A stretch of 39,676 nt of DNA from RGIG5612 sp963599255 (GCA_963599255.1 CAVBWS010000014.1:1-39676), one strand, 5' to 3'. Counted from the stretch's first letter, positions 1 through 7,818 are shown. The notes: a model not told the origin generated them from the letters alone. Numbers and translations are program-made.

Positions 1-1142
1 ACACCATATAAGTACTCTCTCGAACCTCCGATTGCATATGTTCCGTATGCAACGCCATACTGGTAGTCCTCACCATCTACTGTATATCCGTCAATACCCA
101 GCAGGTCAAATCCTCCCGGTACGAATCCGTCAGAACTCAGTCCGTAACCCTCGTCGCTGGTAGCTGCTACAAGCTTAGTATCAATAATATTAAATACCGG
201 ATCTGAACAGCTGTCAGATGACAGGATAGCCCAGCCTGAACTTGTAATAGTACTGTCAATAACATTTAATGTAGCCCTGTCATTAAGTACATTTACCGAA
301 CGCGTTCCGCCAAATAATCCAAGAACCCATGGCGGGCAGATCATTGTATTGAAATCCAAACCGCCGCTCAAGAATCCTTCCGGCGTCTCGCTGATCGGAT
401 CAGCTCCCAGTGTAGTTATATTACTGTTTCTGATATCCAGTATAGTACTATGTTCCCCGTCACCCCATATTACAGAGAATGAATGAGCAAATCCATTAGA
501 TGTGAAATCCAGATCATGAACGTAAGCCTTGCCGCCATTTGTACAAACAATAGCTGCACCGGCTGCACTCATGTCACTGTTGGCTGTTATAAGATTGCCC
601 TCGTCATCCAGATAAGGATCGCCGCTGCCGTCATCCGGAGACTCGAATACGATCAGTCCGCTTATGTCGGCCACGCTTTCATCGCCTCTTAAGTATACTT
701 CTGTATACTTATCTCCAATCACGATGTCCATAGGTGCGATCTGGTATACCCCATCAACCTTCTCAAGCGCCTCTACATCCAGGTTGGAATCTGCTGCCAC
801 CGGTTCACCATCCAAAATAGCATAGCCCAGATACAAGCTGTCCTTATCAAAATAATAGGTGGAGCCATCTGCCAATGTTATAGAACGGTTAAATTCCGTA
901 AGGCTGTATGCCTCAGCATCATCAACTGAAGTTACGATACTCTCAGAAGCCGGTGTCATGCCTTCTGAAACGAAGTGCATTGTAGGGCCTCCGCCGCCTC
1001 CACCTCCTGGAGCTCCGCCTCCACCAGGCGCACCGCCTTCAGAGCCTCCTGACTCCCCGGCAAATGCTGCTGCAGACATGGCAAATACCATTGCAATTGC
1101 CAATAAGCATGTAAGCGTTCTCTTCAACATAACCTTTTTCAT
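1..1142 (-). CDS. Secreted Gly-rich, beta-helix-like surface protein, 3' end outside window
   Basis: The frame is open from an ATG at 1142-1140 to the window edge (about 380 codons), so the C-terminus is missing. An AAAGGGGG ribosome-binding site lies just upstream. The N-terminus is a Sec signal peptide: a Lys/Arg start (MKKVMLKR), a hydrophobic core and an AAAFA cleavage site near residue 28. No lipobox Cys is present. The mature protein opens with a Gly/Pro-rich stretch (GGGGAPGGGGGGGP). The rest is rich in Asp, Gly, Ser and Thr, with short strand-like units such as TILDIRNSNIT and TLNVIDSTIT, which suggests a parallel beta-helix. No catalytic motif is recognised. It is probably an adhesin or a cell-surface protein; the anchor, if any, lies outside the window. 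Secretion is well supported, the fold is inferred. Confidence 0.8.
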   Translation of the reverse strand, partial: MKKVMLKRTLTCLLAIAMVFAMSAAAFAGESGGSEGGAPGGGGAPGGGGGGGPTMHFVSEGMTPASESIVTSVDDAEAYSLTEFNRSITLADGSTYYFDKDSLYLGYAILDGEPVAADSNLDVEALEKVDGVYQIAPMDIVIGDKYTEVYLRGDESVADISGLIVFESPDDGSGDPYLDDEGNLITANSDMSAAGAAIVCTNGGKAYVHDLDFTSNGFAHSFSVIWGDGEHSTILDIRNSNITTLGADPISETPEGFLSGGLDFNTMICPPWVLGLFGGTRSVNVLNDRATLNVIDSTITSSGWAILSSDSCSDPVFNIIDTKLVAATSDEGYGLSSDGFVPGGFDLLGIDGYTVDGEDYQYGVAYGTYAIGGSREYLYG

Positions 1143-1190
1143 TATTACCCCCTTTCTTGTCGCCCACTGTGGGCAAAATACCACTCCTTT

Positions 1191-1251
1191 GCAGATTTAC
1201 GACGAAGATAAATCTGCTATTGTCTACGAAAGTTACACGAAAGTCATAGAC
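1191..1251 (-). promoter_or_regulatory. Structured 5' leader of the Gly-rich surface protein
   Basis: Between the putative promoter and the start codon the transcript can form a perfect 9-bp hairpin (GCAGATTTA at 1191-1199 with TAAATCTGC at 1209-1217). An outer 7-bp stem (1222-1228 with 1245-1251, one G-U pair in RNA) encloses two direct copies of ACGAAAGT spaced by 3 nt. A small 5-bp hairpin (GCCCA/TGGGC, 1162-1174) precedes the ribosome-binding site. It matches no riboswitch class I recognise. The direct repeats could equally be a DNA-binding site. Confidence 0.4.
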
Positions 1252-1258
1252 TAACTTG

Positions 1259-1287
1259 AATGTACCATCTTTCGTACAATTACTCAA
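1259..1287 (-). promoter_or_regulatory. Putative promoter for the Gly-rich surface protein
   Basis: On the minus strand TTGAGT (1287-1282) is followed after 17 nt by TACATT (1264-1259). It is a moderate match to the housekeeping consensus, well placed about 115 nt before the start codon. It is inferred from the motif alone. Confidence 0.35.
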
Positions 1288-1340
1288 GTATTTAAAAATG
1301 TTCATTAGCAATTTTTTGTTTCGCCTGGCGGTATAATGAC

Positions 1341-1388
1341 GATACAAAAACACCTCTCAATACCTGCAGCAGGTACCAAGAGGTGTTT
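1341..1388 (-). terminator. Terminator downstream of niaR
   Basis: AAACACCTCT (1348-1357) pairs with AGAGGTGTTT (1379-1388). The loop holds a second perfect stem, TACCTG/CAGGTA (1361-1375). On the minus strand the hairpin runs into a short U run (TTTTTG), so it can end the EIIC-niaR transcript. Confidence 0.75.
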
Positions 1389-1467
1389 CTAAAATGATCT
1401 ATATTCTTTTTTAATCTGCAGTTTTTATTTGTACGTCATTACTGCCTGCAAAATTGCTGAACGCCGC

Positions 1468-1989
1468 CTAATCTTCATATATAAGTCCGGCCTCTTTTAA
1501 TTCTTTAAGTGTCCTTTCAAGCGTTCCTTCGTCGGGATATTCGATGGTATGAATATGAATCCCGTCTGTCAATTCACTGAGAGAATGAGCTTCATGTTCT
1601 GAGATTCTCTGCATAAATTTCTTGATATCATAGCGACTGGATATATCAAGAGATCCTGTAAGCTGTCCATATACTGGATGGTCAATGATGACATCTATCA
1701 CTCGGCAGCCATTATCAACCATGATCATAAGCTCCTGCTCTGTCTCTAAACGGCTGTGCTGGCACACCACCTGATATCTGCGACCGGAAGCATACTCATT
1801 ATTAGTTCGAAGCACATATCCCCTAGCTGTTGCATCAATGTCACAGCCTGCCGCCCGTATAAGCGCCACATCTCCCACAATGATCTGCCTGCTAACGCCC
1901 AGCTGCCTGGCCAGCGCCGTGGCACTTACAGCAGATTCCGATGATTCCAGTATTTTCTTGATTTCCAGACGTCTTTCATCCGAATTCAT
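1468..1989 (-). CDS. niaR: NiaR-type niacin-responsive repressor (HTH_11 + 3H domain)
   Basis: A 173-residue protein. The N-terminal winged HTH (LARQLGVSRQIIVGDVALIRA, cited here as SRQIIVGDVALIRA) is followed by a 3H domain with the histidine-bearing segments DHPVYGQL, HEAHSL and IHIHTIEYP. This two-domain architecture is typical of NiaR/YrxA, a repressor of NAD salvage and niacin uptake genes that uses nicotinic acid as co-repressor. The frame can be extended to a TTG at 2025, but that start has no ribosome-binding site. I prefer the ATG at 1989, preceded by GGGA. It is the last gene after the EIIC-like gene, separated by a foldback repeat. Family assignment is firm; the ligand is inferred from the family. 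Confidence 0.85.
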   Translation of the reverse strand: MNSDERRLEIKKILESSESAVSATALARQLGVSRQIIVGDVALIRAAGCDIDATARGYVLRTNNEYASGRRYQVVCQHSRLETEQELMIMVDNGCRVIDVIIDHPVYGQLTGSLDISSRYDIKKFMQRISEHEAHSLSELTDGIHIHTIEYPDEGTLERTLKELKEAGLIYED

Positions 1990-2034
1990 ATCAAATTTCC
2001 CAAAGTTCTGATAATTTGCAGCCAAAATACTTAT

Positions 2035-2110
2035 GTGTCAGGACGAAGCAGCACTACGAGAAGACAATCCGTACAGGCGTTTTCGAACAGTGAATGCATC
2101 GTCCCGGTAT
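2035..2110. repeat. Intergenic foldback element, copy A
   Basis: It fills the gap between the EIIC-like gene and niaR. The core GGCGTTTTCGAACAGTG (2076-2092) is the reverse complement of the 17-nt core of copy B. Similarity continues through AAGACAATCC, and the edge TGTCAGGAC is shared with copy C. It encodes no convincing protein. Confidence 0.75.
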
Positions 2111-2130
2111 ACATCATAAGGTAATAATTA

Positions 2131-3219
2131 TCAGAGCTTCAAATCTCCTTCTTTGATCCAGCCCAGCTTCCTTTCTATTGCACAGAAAATGCATGAAAGA
2201 ACCGCCGGCAAGATAAAGCTTATCAGTACCAACCCTATTATGTCAAATGCAGTGATCGAATCCTTAACTCCGGCTGCAATATCATTTACCCATCCTGTAT
2301 ATACGCCGATCTGTCCCACGAAACCACAGGTTCCCATACCTGAGGACACGGCTGCGCCATTCATCTGAAGGCCGAATACGCATGTTGCAATAGGACCTGT
2401 AATAGCTGAAGCAAGTGTCGGCGCTATCCATATCTTAGGATTCTTAACAATATTAGGCATCTGCAGCATTGAAGTTCCGATGCCCTGACTTACAAGTCCG
2501 CCGACTCCATTTTCCCTGAAGCTCATGGCTGCAAATCCCACCATCTGCGCACAGCAGCCTGCTACAGCTGCACCTCCTGCCAGACCAGTAAGGCTAAGCG
2601 CCGCACAGATTGCAGCAGAAGAAATAGGAAGCGTAAGAGCCACGCCGACGATAACAGAAACAATTATTCCCATGAAGAACGGCTGAAGTTCTGTTGCCCA
2701 CATAACCAGTTTGCCAAATGCCGAAGCTGCAGTTCCTATAGGTGCCGCGATAAGCTCTGCAAGGCCGATACCTACAAGTATTGTAACAATAGGCGTAACC
2801 AAAATATCAATCTTCGTTTCCTTAGAAACCACCTTGCCGCACTCGGCTGCAATTATCGCTACAACAAGTACCGCAAGAGGTCCGCCTGCACCGCCCAGAA
2901 CATTGGTAGCATAACCCACAGGTATAAGCGAGAACAATACCAGTGGCGGAGCCTGAAGTGCATTGCCGATGGCGGCTGCCATGGCAGGGCCTACCATCGC
3001 TGACGCCATGCCGCCTATCGTATATGACGTATCCCCCAGAGTTGCTATAGTTTCTGTAAGAAATCCTATATGCAGCTGCGTTCCCAACGTGTTAAGTATA
3101 GTTCCAATCAGCAGCGTACAGAATAGACCCTGCGCCATGGCTCCCAATGCATCGATTCCGTAACGTTTCAGTGAAAACACAATGTTTTTTCGTTTTAAGA
3201 AGGCTTTTACTTTTTCCAT
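2131..3219 (-). CDS. Orphan EIIC-type (PTS_EIIC_2-like) membrane transporter
   Basis: A 362-residue, highly hydrophobic protein with about ten membrane segments and Gly/Ala-rich motifs such as GGAGGPLAVL and SGMGTCGFVGQIG. It resembles stand-alone PTS IIC proteins of the PTS_EIIC_2 type. The final segment ends in a charged tail (AIERKLGWIKEG). No EIIA or EIIB domain is fused or encoded nearby, so sugar phosphotransfer is doubtful. The gene is upstream of niaR, behind one promoter with a GACA/TGTC palindrome. I therefore infer a role in vitamin B3 or related uptake. It could instead be a sugar permease or a regulatory membrane protein. The ribosome-binding site is weak (GGGGA). Confidence 0.7.
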   Translation of the reverse strand: MEKVKAFLKRKNIVFSLKRYGIDALGAMAQGLFCTLLIGTILNTLGTQLHIGFLTETIATLGDTSYTIGGMASAMVGPAMAAAIGNALQAPPLVLFSLIPVGYATNVLGGAGGPLAVLVVAIIAAECGKVVSKETKIDILVTPIVTILVGIGLAELIAAPIGTAASAFGKLVMWATELQPFFMGIIVSVIVGVALTLPISSAAICAALSLTGLAGGAAVAGCCAQMVGFAAMSFRENGVGGLVSQGIGTSMLQMPNIVKNPKIWIAPTLASAITGPIATCVFGLQMNGAAVSSGMGTCGFVGQIGVYTGWVNDIAAGVKDSITAFDIIGLVLISFILPAVLSCIFCAIERKLGWIKEGDLKL

Positions 3220-3395
3220 AAAAATTCCCCGATCTTTTAAATTATTTACAATACCGTACTAAATGCAAGTTGATTATTTATGACAAAAACTTCACATGCA
3301 ATACCATGCTCAAAATCACATTCGCTGATTGATTATACACTTGTACTGCGCCGTTTCTGCACACGATCAATCATGAAACATTTAAGTAGTTATAA

Positions 3396-3452
3396 ATAAC
3401 TCAACATGTCATGATGTAACATAAGCAAGTCCGACCTGACATGTTGAGTTAT
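3396..3452. repeat. 16-bp perfect inverted repeat in the EIIC-niaR leader
   Basis: TAACTCAACATGTCA (3397-3411) and TGACATGTTGAGTTA (3437-3451) are exact inverse copies, extended by one A-T pair on the outside, around a 25-nt loop. It has no U-tract, so it is not a simple terminator. It may be a leader RNA hairpin or a second protein-binding site, since each arm contains a TGACA-like unit. Confidence 0.7.
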
Positions 3453-3454
3453 GA

Positions 3455-3476
3455 CTTGACAGGTGTCAAGACACCT
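3455..3476. promoter_or_regulatory. Overlapping palindromic operators, probable NiaR site
   Basis: Two palindromes overlap: CTTGACAGGTGTCAAG (3455-3470) and AGGTGTCAAGACACCT (3461-3476). Both are built of GACA/TGTC units. They begin just downstream of the -10 box, where a bound repressor would block initiation. GTGTC/GACAC palindromes are what I associate, from memory, with NiaR sites in Firmicutes. The niaR gene in the same operon supports autoregulation. Confidence 0.6.
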
Positions 3477-3480
3477 TCAC

Positions 3481-3508
3481 ATTATATCCGGGAAAATTTT
3501 GTTGTCAA
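3481..3508 (-). promoter_or_regulatory. Consensus sigma-A promoter of the EIIC-niaR operon
   Basis: On the minus strand a perfect TTGACA (3508-3503) and a perfect TATAAT (3486-3481) are separated by 16 nt. Predicted initiation falls near 3474, inside the palindromic operator. The leader would be about 250 nt. Confidence 0.75.
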
Positions 3509-3547
3509 CAAATTGTTTGAAAAGTTATAGATGAAGACCTCACTTGA

Positions 3548-4738
3548 TCAAAAATTTAAGAAATCAGCGATATTTCTGTCTTCAGTAAATGTATTTACAT
3601 TATACAAGAACAAAATATCCGTTATATTTTCTGTCTCAATGATGCTATTTATATCATCATAACAATATCTGGGATCAATCACATATATGCTCTCATAATA
3701 AGGCAACAGAAACTGTAGGAACGCATTGGCATAAGAATCCTTGATGATCATTAGCTTCCTGCCATTTATGTTGGAGGTCTGAATATCTATACGGGAGAAA
3801 TTACCGCCCATAAATACAGCGTATTTATCAAGTTTCTTTAGGCTGTCAGCGTCATAGATTGAAGCGGTTCTGTATTTTTGTTCCGTATACTCAGCATAAT
3901 ATTTCAATTCATTATTGTTAATTGCATCGGGAATATACAAGTCCACCTTATCAGCTTCCAATCTAAAGCCGGTTTTGGAAGAAAGCGTGCCATAAAAATC
4001 ATCCGCAGCACTTATCACATGATAATTAGCATTTGCATTATCAATCTTGAGCACTGCCGTCATTGCCTCAAATGCATATTTAGCCCCCAAGCTGGTCCAG
4101 TGATGATCTGTCTTATAGAATATATATTCTTCCTTATGGGCGCCCAGTGAGTCTCTGAGATCAACGAAATGCAATGCATCGGAGACCTCCTCTCGTACAT
4201 GATCAATTTCTTTATTCTGATCATATATCGGAGCATTTGCCGGCAATCTGTCTGCCTGAATCAGGCAGCTGTTAGGAACCAATGCAAATGTTACATTTTT
4301 GTCAGTATACTTCTGCGCAAATGTCTTCATAGCCTGCAGGTTTTTGTCCACATATGTATAATCTGGTTCAGCAGCCTTCTCAATAAGCTGATTATGTTTC
4401 CCCAGGTATACTCCGTTTATTTCCCTTTTACCCAGCATTCTGTCCGCAAACGACTTCACAGCTATCCAACTGTCTCTTAACGGAAATTGATCCTGAGTAT
4501 AGCTTTCGGCGTCCTTCATGAATGTGCCGTCAGTCAAAGATGAGGCAGTAACCTTAGGTTTCTGAGCCAGCGACCTGTTTTCTGTCTCAGAATATGCCTC
4601 GTCTGGCGCAGCAAAAATCAATATACCAATCAGCACAATCGTCACGATAAAAATAATTGATACTGACAAGTAAATAGTTCTTCTCAGATTATTTGGTTTA
4701 TTTTTCTTTTTGCAGGCTTTTTTTGCTTTACTTTTCAT
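3548..4738 (-). CDS. DHHW-family (AlgX/AlgJ-like) polysaccharide O-acetylation protein
   Basis: A 396-residue protein with a Lys/Arg-rich cytoplasmic N-terminus, one membrane segment near residues 22-45 and a large extracytoplasmic domain. Signature features are ENRSLAQKP after the membrane anchor and KTDHHWTSLGA, with D211, H212 and H213 as the catalytic DHH(W) element of the SGNH-like fold. Such proteins transfer or process acyl groups on envelope polysaccharides that an MBOAT protein exports. The MBOAT gene lies directly upstream (155-nt gap), then a small membrane protein and an SGNH hydrolase, so all four probably act together. Acetyl as the group and the polysaccharide target are inferred. 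Confidence 0.85.
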   Translation of the reverse strand: MKSKAKKACKKKNKPNNLRRTIYLSVSIIFIVTIVLIGILIFAAPDEAYSETENRSLAQKPKVTASSLTDGTFMKDAESYTQDQFPLRDSWIAVKSFADRMLGKREINGVYLGKHNQLIEKAAEPDYTYVDKNLQAMKTFAQKYTDKNVTFALVPNSCLIQADRLPANAPIYDQNKEIDHVREEVSDALHFVDLRDSLGAHKEEYIFYKTDHHWTSLGAKYAFEAMTAVLKIDNANANYHVISAADDFYGTLSSKTGFRLEADKVDLYIPDAINNNELKYYAEYTEQKYRTASIYDADSLKKLDKYAVFMGGNFSRIDIQTSNINGRKLMIIKDSYANAFLQFLLPYYESIYVIDPRYCYDDINSIIETENITDILFLYNVNTFTEDRNIADFLNF

Positions 4739-4893
4739 TTCTATTCTATCTGCTTAGGCGGTTATTCATTTTTTCTGTCATCTTGGATCTTCATTTCTGC
4801 AGCAACAATTACCGAGATATTGTTGACATCTTATTTACGCACATCAGCCAACTCATTCAACGGTAATTAAGATATTGAATGCATCAGAAAACA

Positions 4894-6303
4894 TCAAAAT
4901 CTAAAATACAGAAACGGATTATATGTATTATTTACCATATATGCTATGCATATAAACAGCAGCAGACTGTATATTGCTACTCCCACAATATATTTAGCCG
5001 TTGCATCCCTGCCTCTGAGAAACTTTTGAGATAAATTCCATACAAAAGGTCTTGATGCAATGAAGCATATCACAAGCAGTAATATATTACTTGCCAGATA
5101 ATATCCTGCATCTGAATCGAAAAATACTGCTCCGTTACTGCCAAACATATTGCCAAAATATGAGAATGCTCCAGCTATATCATTTGAGAAGAATATTACC
5201 CATCCTATTACCACCAGTATGAAAGTTACAAATTCTCTTATGTATTCTGGAATTTTGTCTAATACATCTTTGAGTGCAAATTTTTCAATAATCAGCAATA
5301 TGCCGTAGTAAACTCCCCACAGCAGAAAATTCCATGCTGCTCCATGCCAGAAACCCGTGAGCATCCATACTATCATGATGTTGCGAATGTTCTTAAGCGT
5401 GCCGCCTCTGTTGCCTCCCAGCGGGATATATACATATTCTCTAAACCAGGTTCCAAGGGATATATGCCATCGGCGCCAAAACTCCGTAACGCTCTTGGAG
5501 GTATAAGGATAATCAAAATTCTTAACAAAATCGAACCCAAGCATTTTACCCAGACCAATAGCCATATCAGAATATCCGCCGAAATCGAAATATATCTGCA
5601 TTGTATAACATAGTGCTCCAATCCATGCTGTAACTACAGACCGTTCTGATAATGCCAGAATTTCCTCATGCACAGCACCGATATTATTGGCAAGCAGAAC
5701 TTTCTTACTAAGACCACGTATAAACCATGCCACGCCATCTATGAAATGTGTCGTATTGAGACGTTTGTTCTTAAGCTGTCTTACAATGTCCTTGTACCTG
5801 ACTATAGGCCCTGCTATTAACTGAGGAAACATTGTAATATAAACGCCAAAGGTAACAACATTTTTCTGTACTCTGACATTACCCCAATATAGGTCTATTA
5901 CGTAAGACATGGCCTGAAATGTATAAAATGATATTCCCACAGGAAGTGCCATAGCACTATAATGGGATTCGATACCGAATATATTGCAGAATGTACTGAC
6001 GAACAGACCAAAATATTTAAAAAATCCCAACATTGCAAGATTGACAATTATTGAAAATATCAGTGTGAATCTCACCAACTGCCTATTCTTCTGTCTCTTG
6101 TAACTGTCTATCGCAAGCCCTGCAAAATAATTAAACAGGATGCTGAATATCATCAGCAGAACATAAACAGGCTCGCCCCAGGCATAAAAAATAAGACTAC
6201 ATAGAAGAAGGACGTAGTCCTTGGCCTTCATTGGTGCTATGTAATACAGTACTAATGTGATCGGCAGAAATATAAATAAAAAGAATATGCTGCTGAATAT
6301 CAA
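4894..6303 (-). CDS. MBOAT-family O-acyltransferase (AlgI/DltB-like)
   Basis: A 469-residue polytopic protein with the MBOAT signature segments FWRRWHISLGTWFREYVYIP and GFWHGAAWNF. H320 of the second segment is the expected catalytic histidine. Proteins of this class move an acyl group from a cytoplasmic donor across the membrane to an extracytoplasmic acceptor enzyme. The DHHW protein encoded directly downstream is the likely acceptor or transferase. The start ATG is preceded by a GGAGA ribosome-binding site. Length and motif order match AlgI-type proteins. A DltB role is less likely because dltA, dltC and dltD are absent here. Confidence 0.9.
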   Translation of the reverse strand: MIFSSIFFLFIFLPITLVLYYIAPMKAKDYVLLLCSLIFYAWGEPVYVLLMIFSILFNYFAGLAIDSYKRQKNRQLVRFTLIFSIIVNLAMLGFFKYFGLFVSTFCNIFGIESHYSAMALPVGISFYTFQAMSYVIDLYWGNVRVQKNVVTFGVYITMFPQLIAGPIVRYKDIVRQLKNKRLNTTHFIDGVAWFIRGLSKKVLLANNIGAVHEEILALSERSVVTAWIGALCYTMQIYFDFGGYSDMAIGLGKMLGFDFVKNFDYPYTSKSVTEFWRRWHISLGTWFREYVYIPLGGNRGGTLKNIRNIMIVWMLTGFWHGAAWNFLLWGVYYGILLIIEKFALKDVLDKIPEYIREFVTFILVVIGWVIFFSNDIAGAFSYFGNMFGSNGAVFFDSDAGYYLASNILLLVICFIASRPFVWNLSQKFLRGRDATAKYIVGVAIYSLLLFICIAYMVNNTYNPFLYFRF

Positions 6304-6332
6304 TTTGGATTCTCCGCTGTGCTATTTTATAG

Positions 6333-6815
6333 TTAATACCTATTCAAAAATGCTTCCTCGGCTACCTGGGCATCAGGATGGATTATCATAATTACATAAT
6401 TACCCTTAGCCAGCTGCACTCTGTCGTTTATCATCTCATATTGCTCAGGTGCGTACCCGTCAAATGAAGTGGCACGCTGGGTGGCTCTCTCAGTCATTGC
6501 TGCCATTACAGCATCTGATTGCGACAGGTCATTAAGCTTTACCAGCAATATCTCTTGTGCTGTCATGCCTGTATTGGGCATATAATATGATATTCCTTCA
6601 TAATCGTCGGGATTAAGCCTGTAATATTTCTTTATATCCAGCTCCGATCCTTCCGTAACATCGGACAAGTCAACAGCTGATATGATCGCCTGCTTCATAT
6701 CAGAAAATGAAGTATTGCTCATGGTCTCTCCCTGACTTCTGAGCGCAATAAATACAAGTAGTCCGACTACCAACAATATTTGGATTATGGTATATTTATG
6801 CTGTCTGAAATTCAT
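6333..6815 (-). CDS. DUF4358-like small membrane-anchored protein
   Basis: A 160-residue protein with a membrane segment right at the N-terminus (IIQILLVVGLLVFIAL) and an extracytoplasmic domain containing YYRLNPDDYEGISYYMPNTG and a C-terminal ENDRVQLAKGNYVIMIIHPD-like strand (seen as MINDRVQLAKGNYVIMIIHP). It resembles the DUF4358 family, which often accompanies DHHW, MBOAT and SGNH genes in Clostridia; no function is established to my knowledge. The frame continues upstream to 6968, but that extension runs through a foldback repeat and reads as low-complexity non-protein. I therefore choose the ATG at 6815, although its ribosome-binding site is poor. Probably an accessory subunit of the acylation machinery. 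Confidence 0.7.
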   Translation of the reverse strand: MNFRQHKYTIIQILLVVGLLVFIALRSQGETMSNTSFSDMKQAIISAVDLSDVTEGSELDIKKYYRLNPDDYEGISYYMPNTGMTAQEILLVKLNDLSQSDAVMAAMTERATQRATSFDGYAPEQYEMINDRVQLAKGNYVIMIIHPDAQVAEEAFLNRY

Positions 6816-6840
6816 TTGCAATTGATCTATCAATGCTGTC

Positions 6841-6948
6841 AGGCTGCATGGGGTGATGTGAACCTCGGCGTAGCAGCCACTGTTCGAAAACGCCTTCGCT
6901 GATTGTTTTCTCGCAGTGGCTGCGCCGTCCCACCACCCCATACAGCCT
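6841..6948. repeat. Intergenic foldback element, copy B (best-preserved)
   Basis: The copy is a large imperfect palindrome. Outer arms 6841-6858 and 6931-6948 match at 16 of 18 positions. Inner arms GCAGCCACTG (6873-6882) and CAGTGGCTGC (6914-6923) match perfectly around a 31-nt loop. The loop holds TTCGAAAAC opposite GTTTTCTCG, which extend the stem imperfectly. The core CACTGTTCGAAAACGCC (6878-6894) is shared with copies A and D. It occupies the whole gap between two minus-strand genes. Confidence 0.85.
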
Positions 6949-6957
6949 GCATTTATG

Positions 6958-7818
6958 TTATTCCTCAAAATCTATATATTTGATCATCTCTTCCGCCCAC
7001 TTGTAATAAAACGGCACATAGAAATGAACTCCGTCTTCCTGATAATATTCCTTATATTGTTCAGCCAGATATGACAGGTCTATAAAAGTAATTTCCAAAT
7101 CCTCGCATTTGGTCTTAACAGACTCATTCCATTCCGGTATTCCGTACCATAATTGAGACGTCTCAAATGCAGGATCAATTACCGGGAATACTGCCAGGAC
7201 ATAGAGTTTGGCATTAGGCGCCAGCTCCTTTATTTTGTCTATATAAGTGGCAAATTCTTCACACCACTCGTTAACATCTGCCCAAATGCCGCATCCGATA
7301 TCATTCATTCCGTAATTAAGCACGATAAATGACGGGTTCATATATGTAATATGATCATAATAATCAGGAATATTCCTGATGGTATTGCTCTTCTCGGCAC
7401 ATACATTGTCCTGTGACAGAAAACCACACCAGGCAAATTCGCCGAATCTCGAATCGCCCATCAGCAGTCCATCTGCATATAATGTCCAGTAATCGATTTC
7501 TCCGTTTTCTATTTTTTTGAGCCTATCTTCCTTTTCAGCAGCTTTTCTTGCATCCTGAATTTCAGTAACTATAGACTGAACTTCTGATTCAGTAATTATT
7601 GATGTACCCTGAGCAGATAAATAAGTTTTGGTACCTTCGCCGGTTTCATCAGATGTTTGCTGCGTTTGCCCGCCGGAACTAATAACTTTTGGCTTGGATA
7701 GAGCTAGTATACCTATGAATATAAGCATAACTACAGCTATACCCAACACAAATATCCGCGGATTAACTGCGCATGCTTTCTTCTTTTTAGCTCTATTATG
7801 TTGTCCTGATACATACAT
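6958..7818 (-). CDS. SGNH/GDSL hydrolase, membrane anchored
   Basis: A 286-residue protein with a basic N-terminus (RAKKKK), a membrane segment near residues 21-40, a Ser/Thr-rich linker and an SGNH domain. Block I is LLMGDSRFGE with S123 as nucleophile, NYGMNDIG supplies the Asn block, and EDGVHF gives D262 and H265. The family includes esterases and acyltransferases acting on envelope glycans. It is the first gene of the DUF4358-MBOAT-DHHW set and probably adds or trims acyl groups. The longest frame begins at a GTG (7863) inside the glmS terminator, so I choose the ATG at 7818, whose ribosome-binding site is weak. Confidence 0.8.
   Translation of the reverse strand: MYVSGQHNRAKKKKACAVNPRIFVLGIAVVMLIFIGILALSKPKVISSGGQTQQTSDETGEGTKTYLSAQGTSIITESEVQSIVTEIQDARKAAEKEDRLKKIENGEIDYWTLYADGLLMGDSRFGEFAWCGFLSQDNVCAEKSNTIRNIPDYYDHITYMNPSFIVLNYGMNDIGCGIWADVNEWCEEFATYIDKIKELAPNAKLYVLAVFPVIDPAFETSQLWYGIPEWNESVKTKCEDLEITFIDLSYLAEQYKEYYQEDGVHFYVPFYYKWAEEMIKYIDFEE

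Noticed and set aside
859..1254. Plus-strand reading frame with Pro-rich stretch
   Set aside because: It is the antisense of the Gly-rich region and signal peptide of the surface protein, which has a proper start and ribosome-binding site.
6816..6968. N-terminal extension of the DUF4358 reading frame (about 51 residues)
   Set aside because: It translates foldback copy B, lacks a ribosome-binding site and overlaps the end of the SGNH gene; the membrane helix begins at the later ATG.
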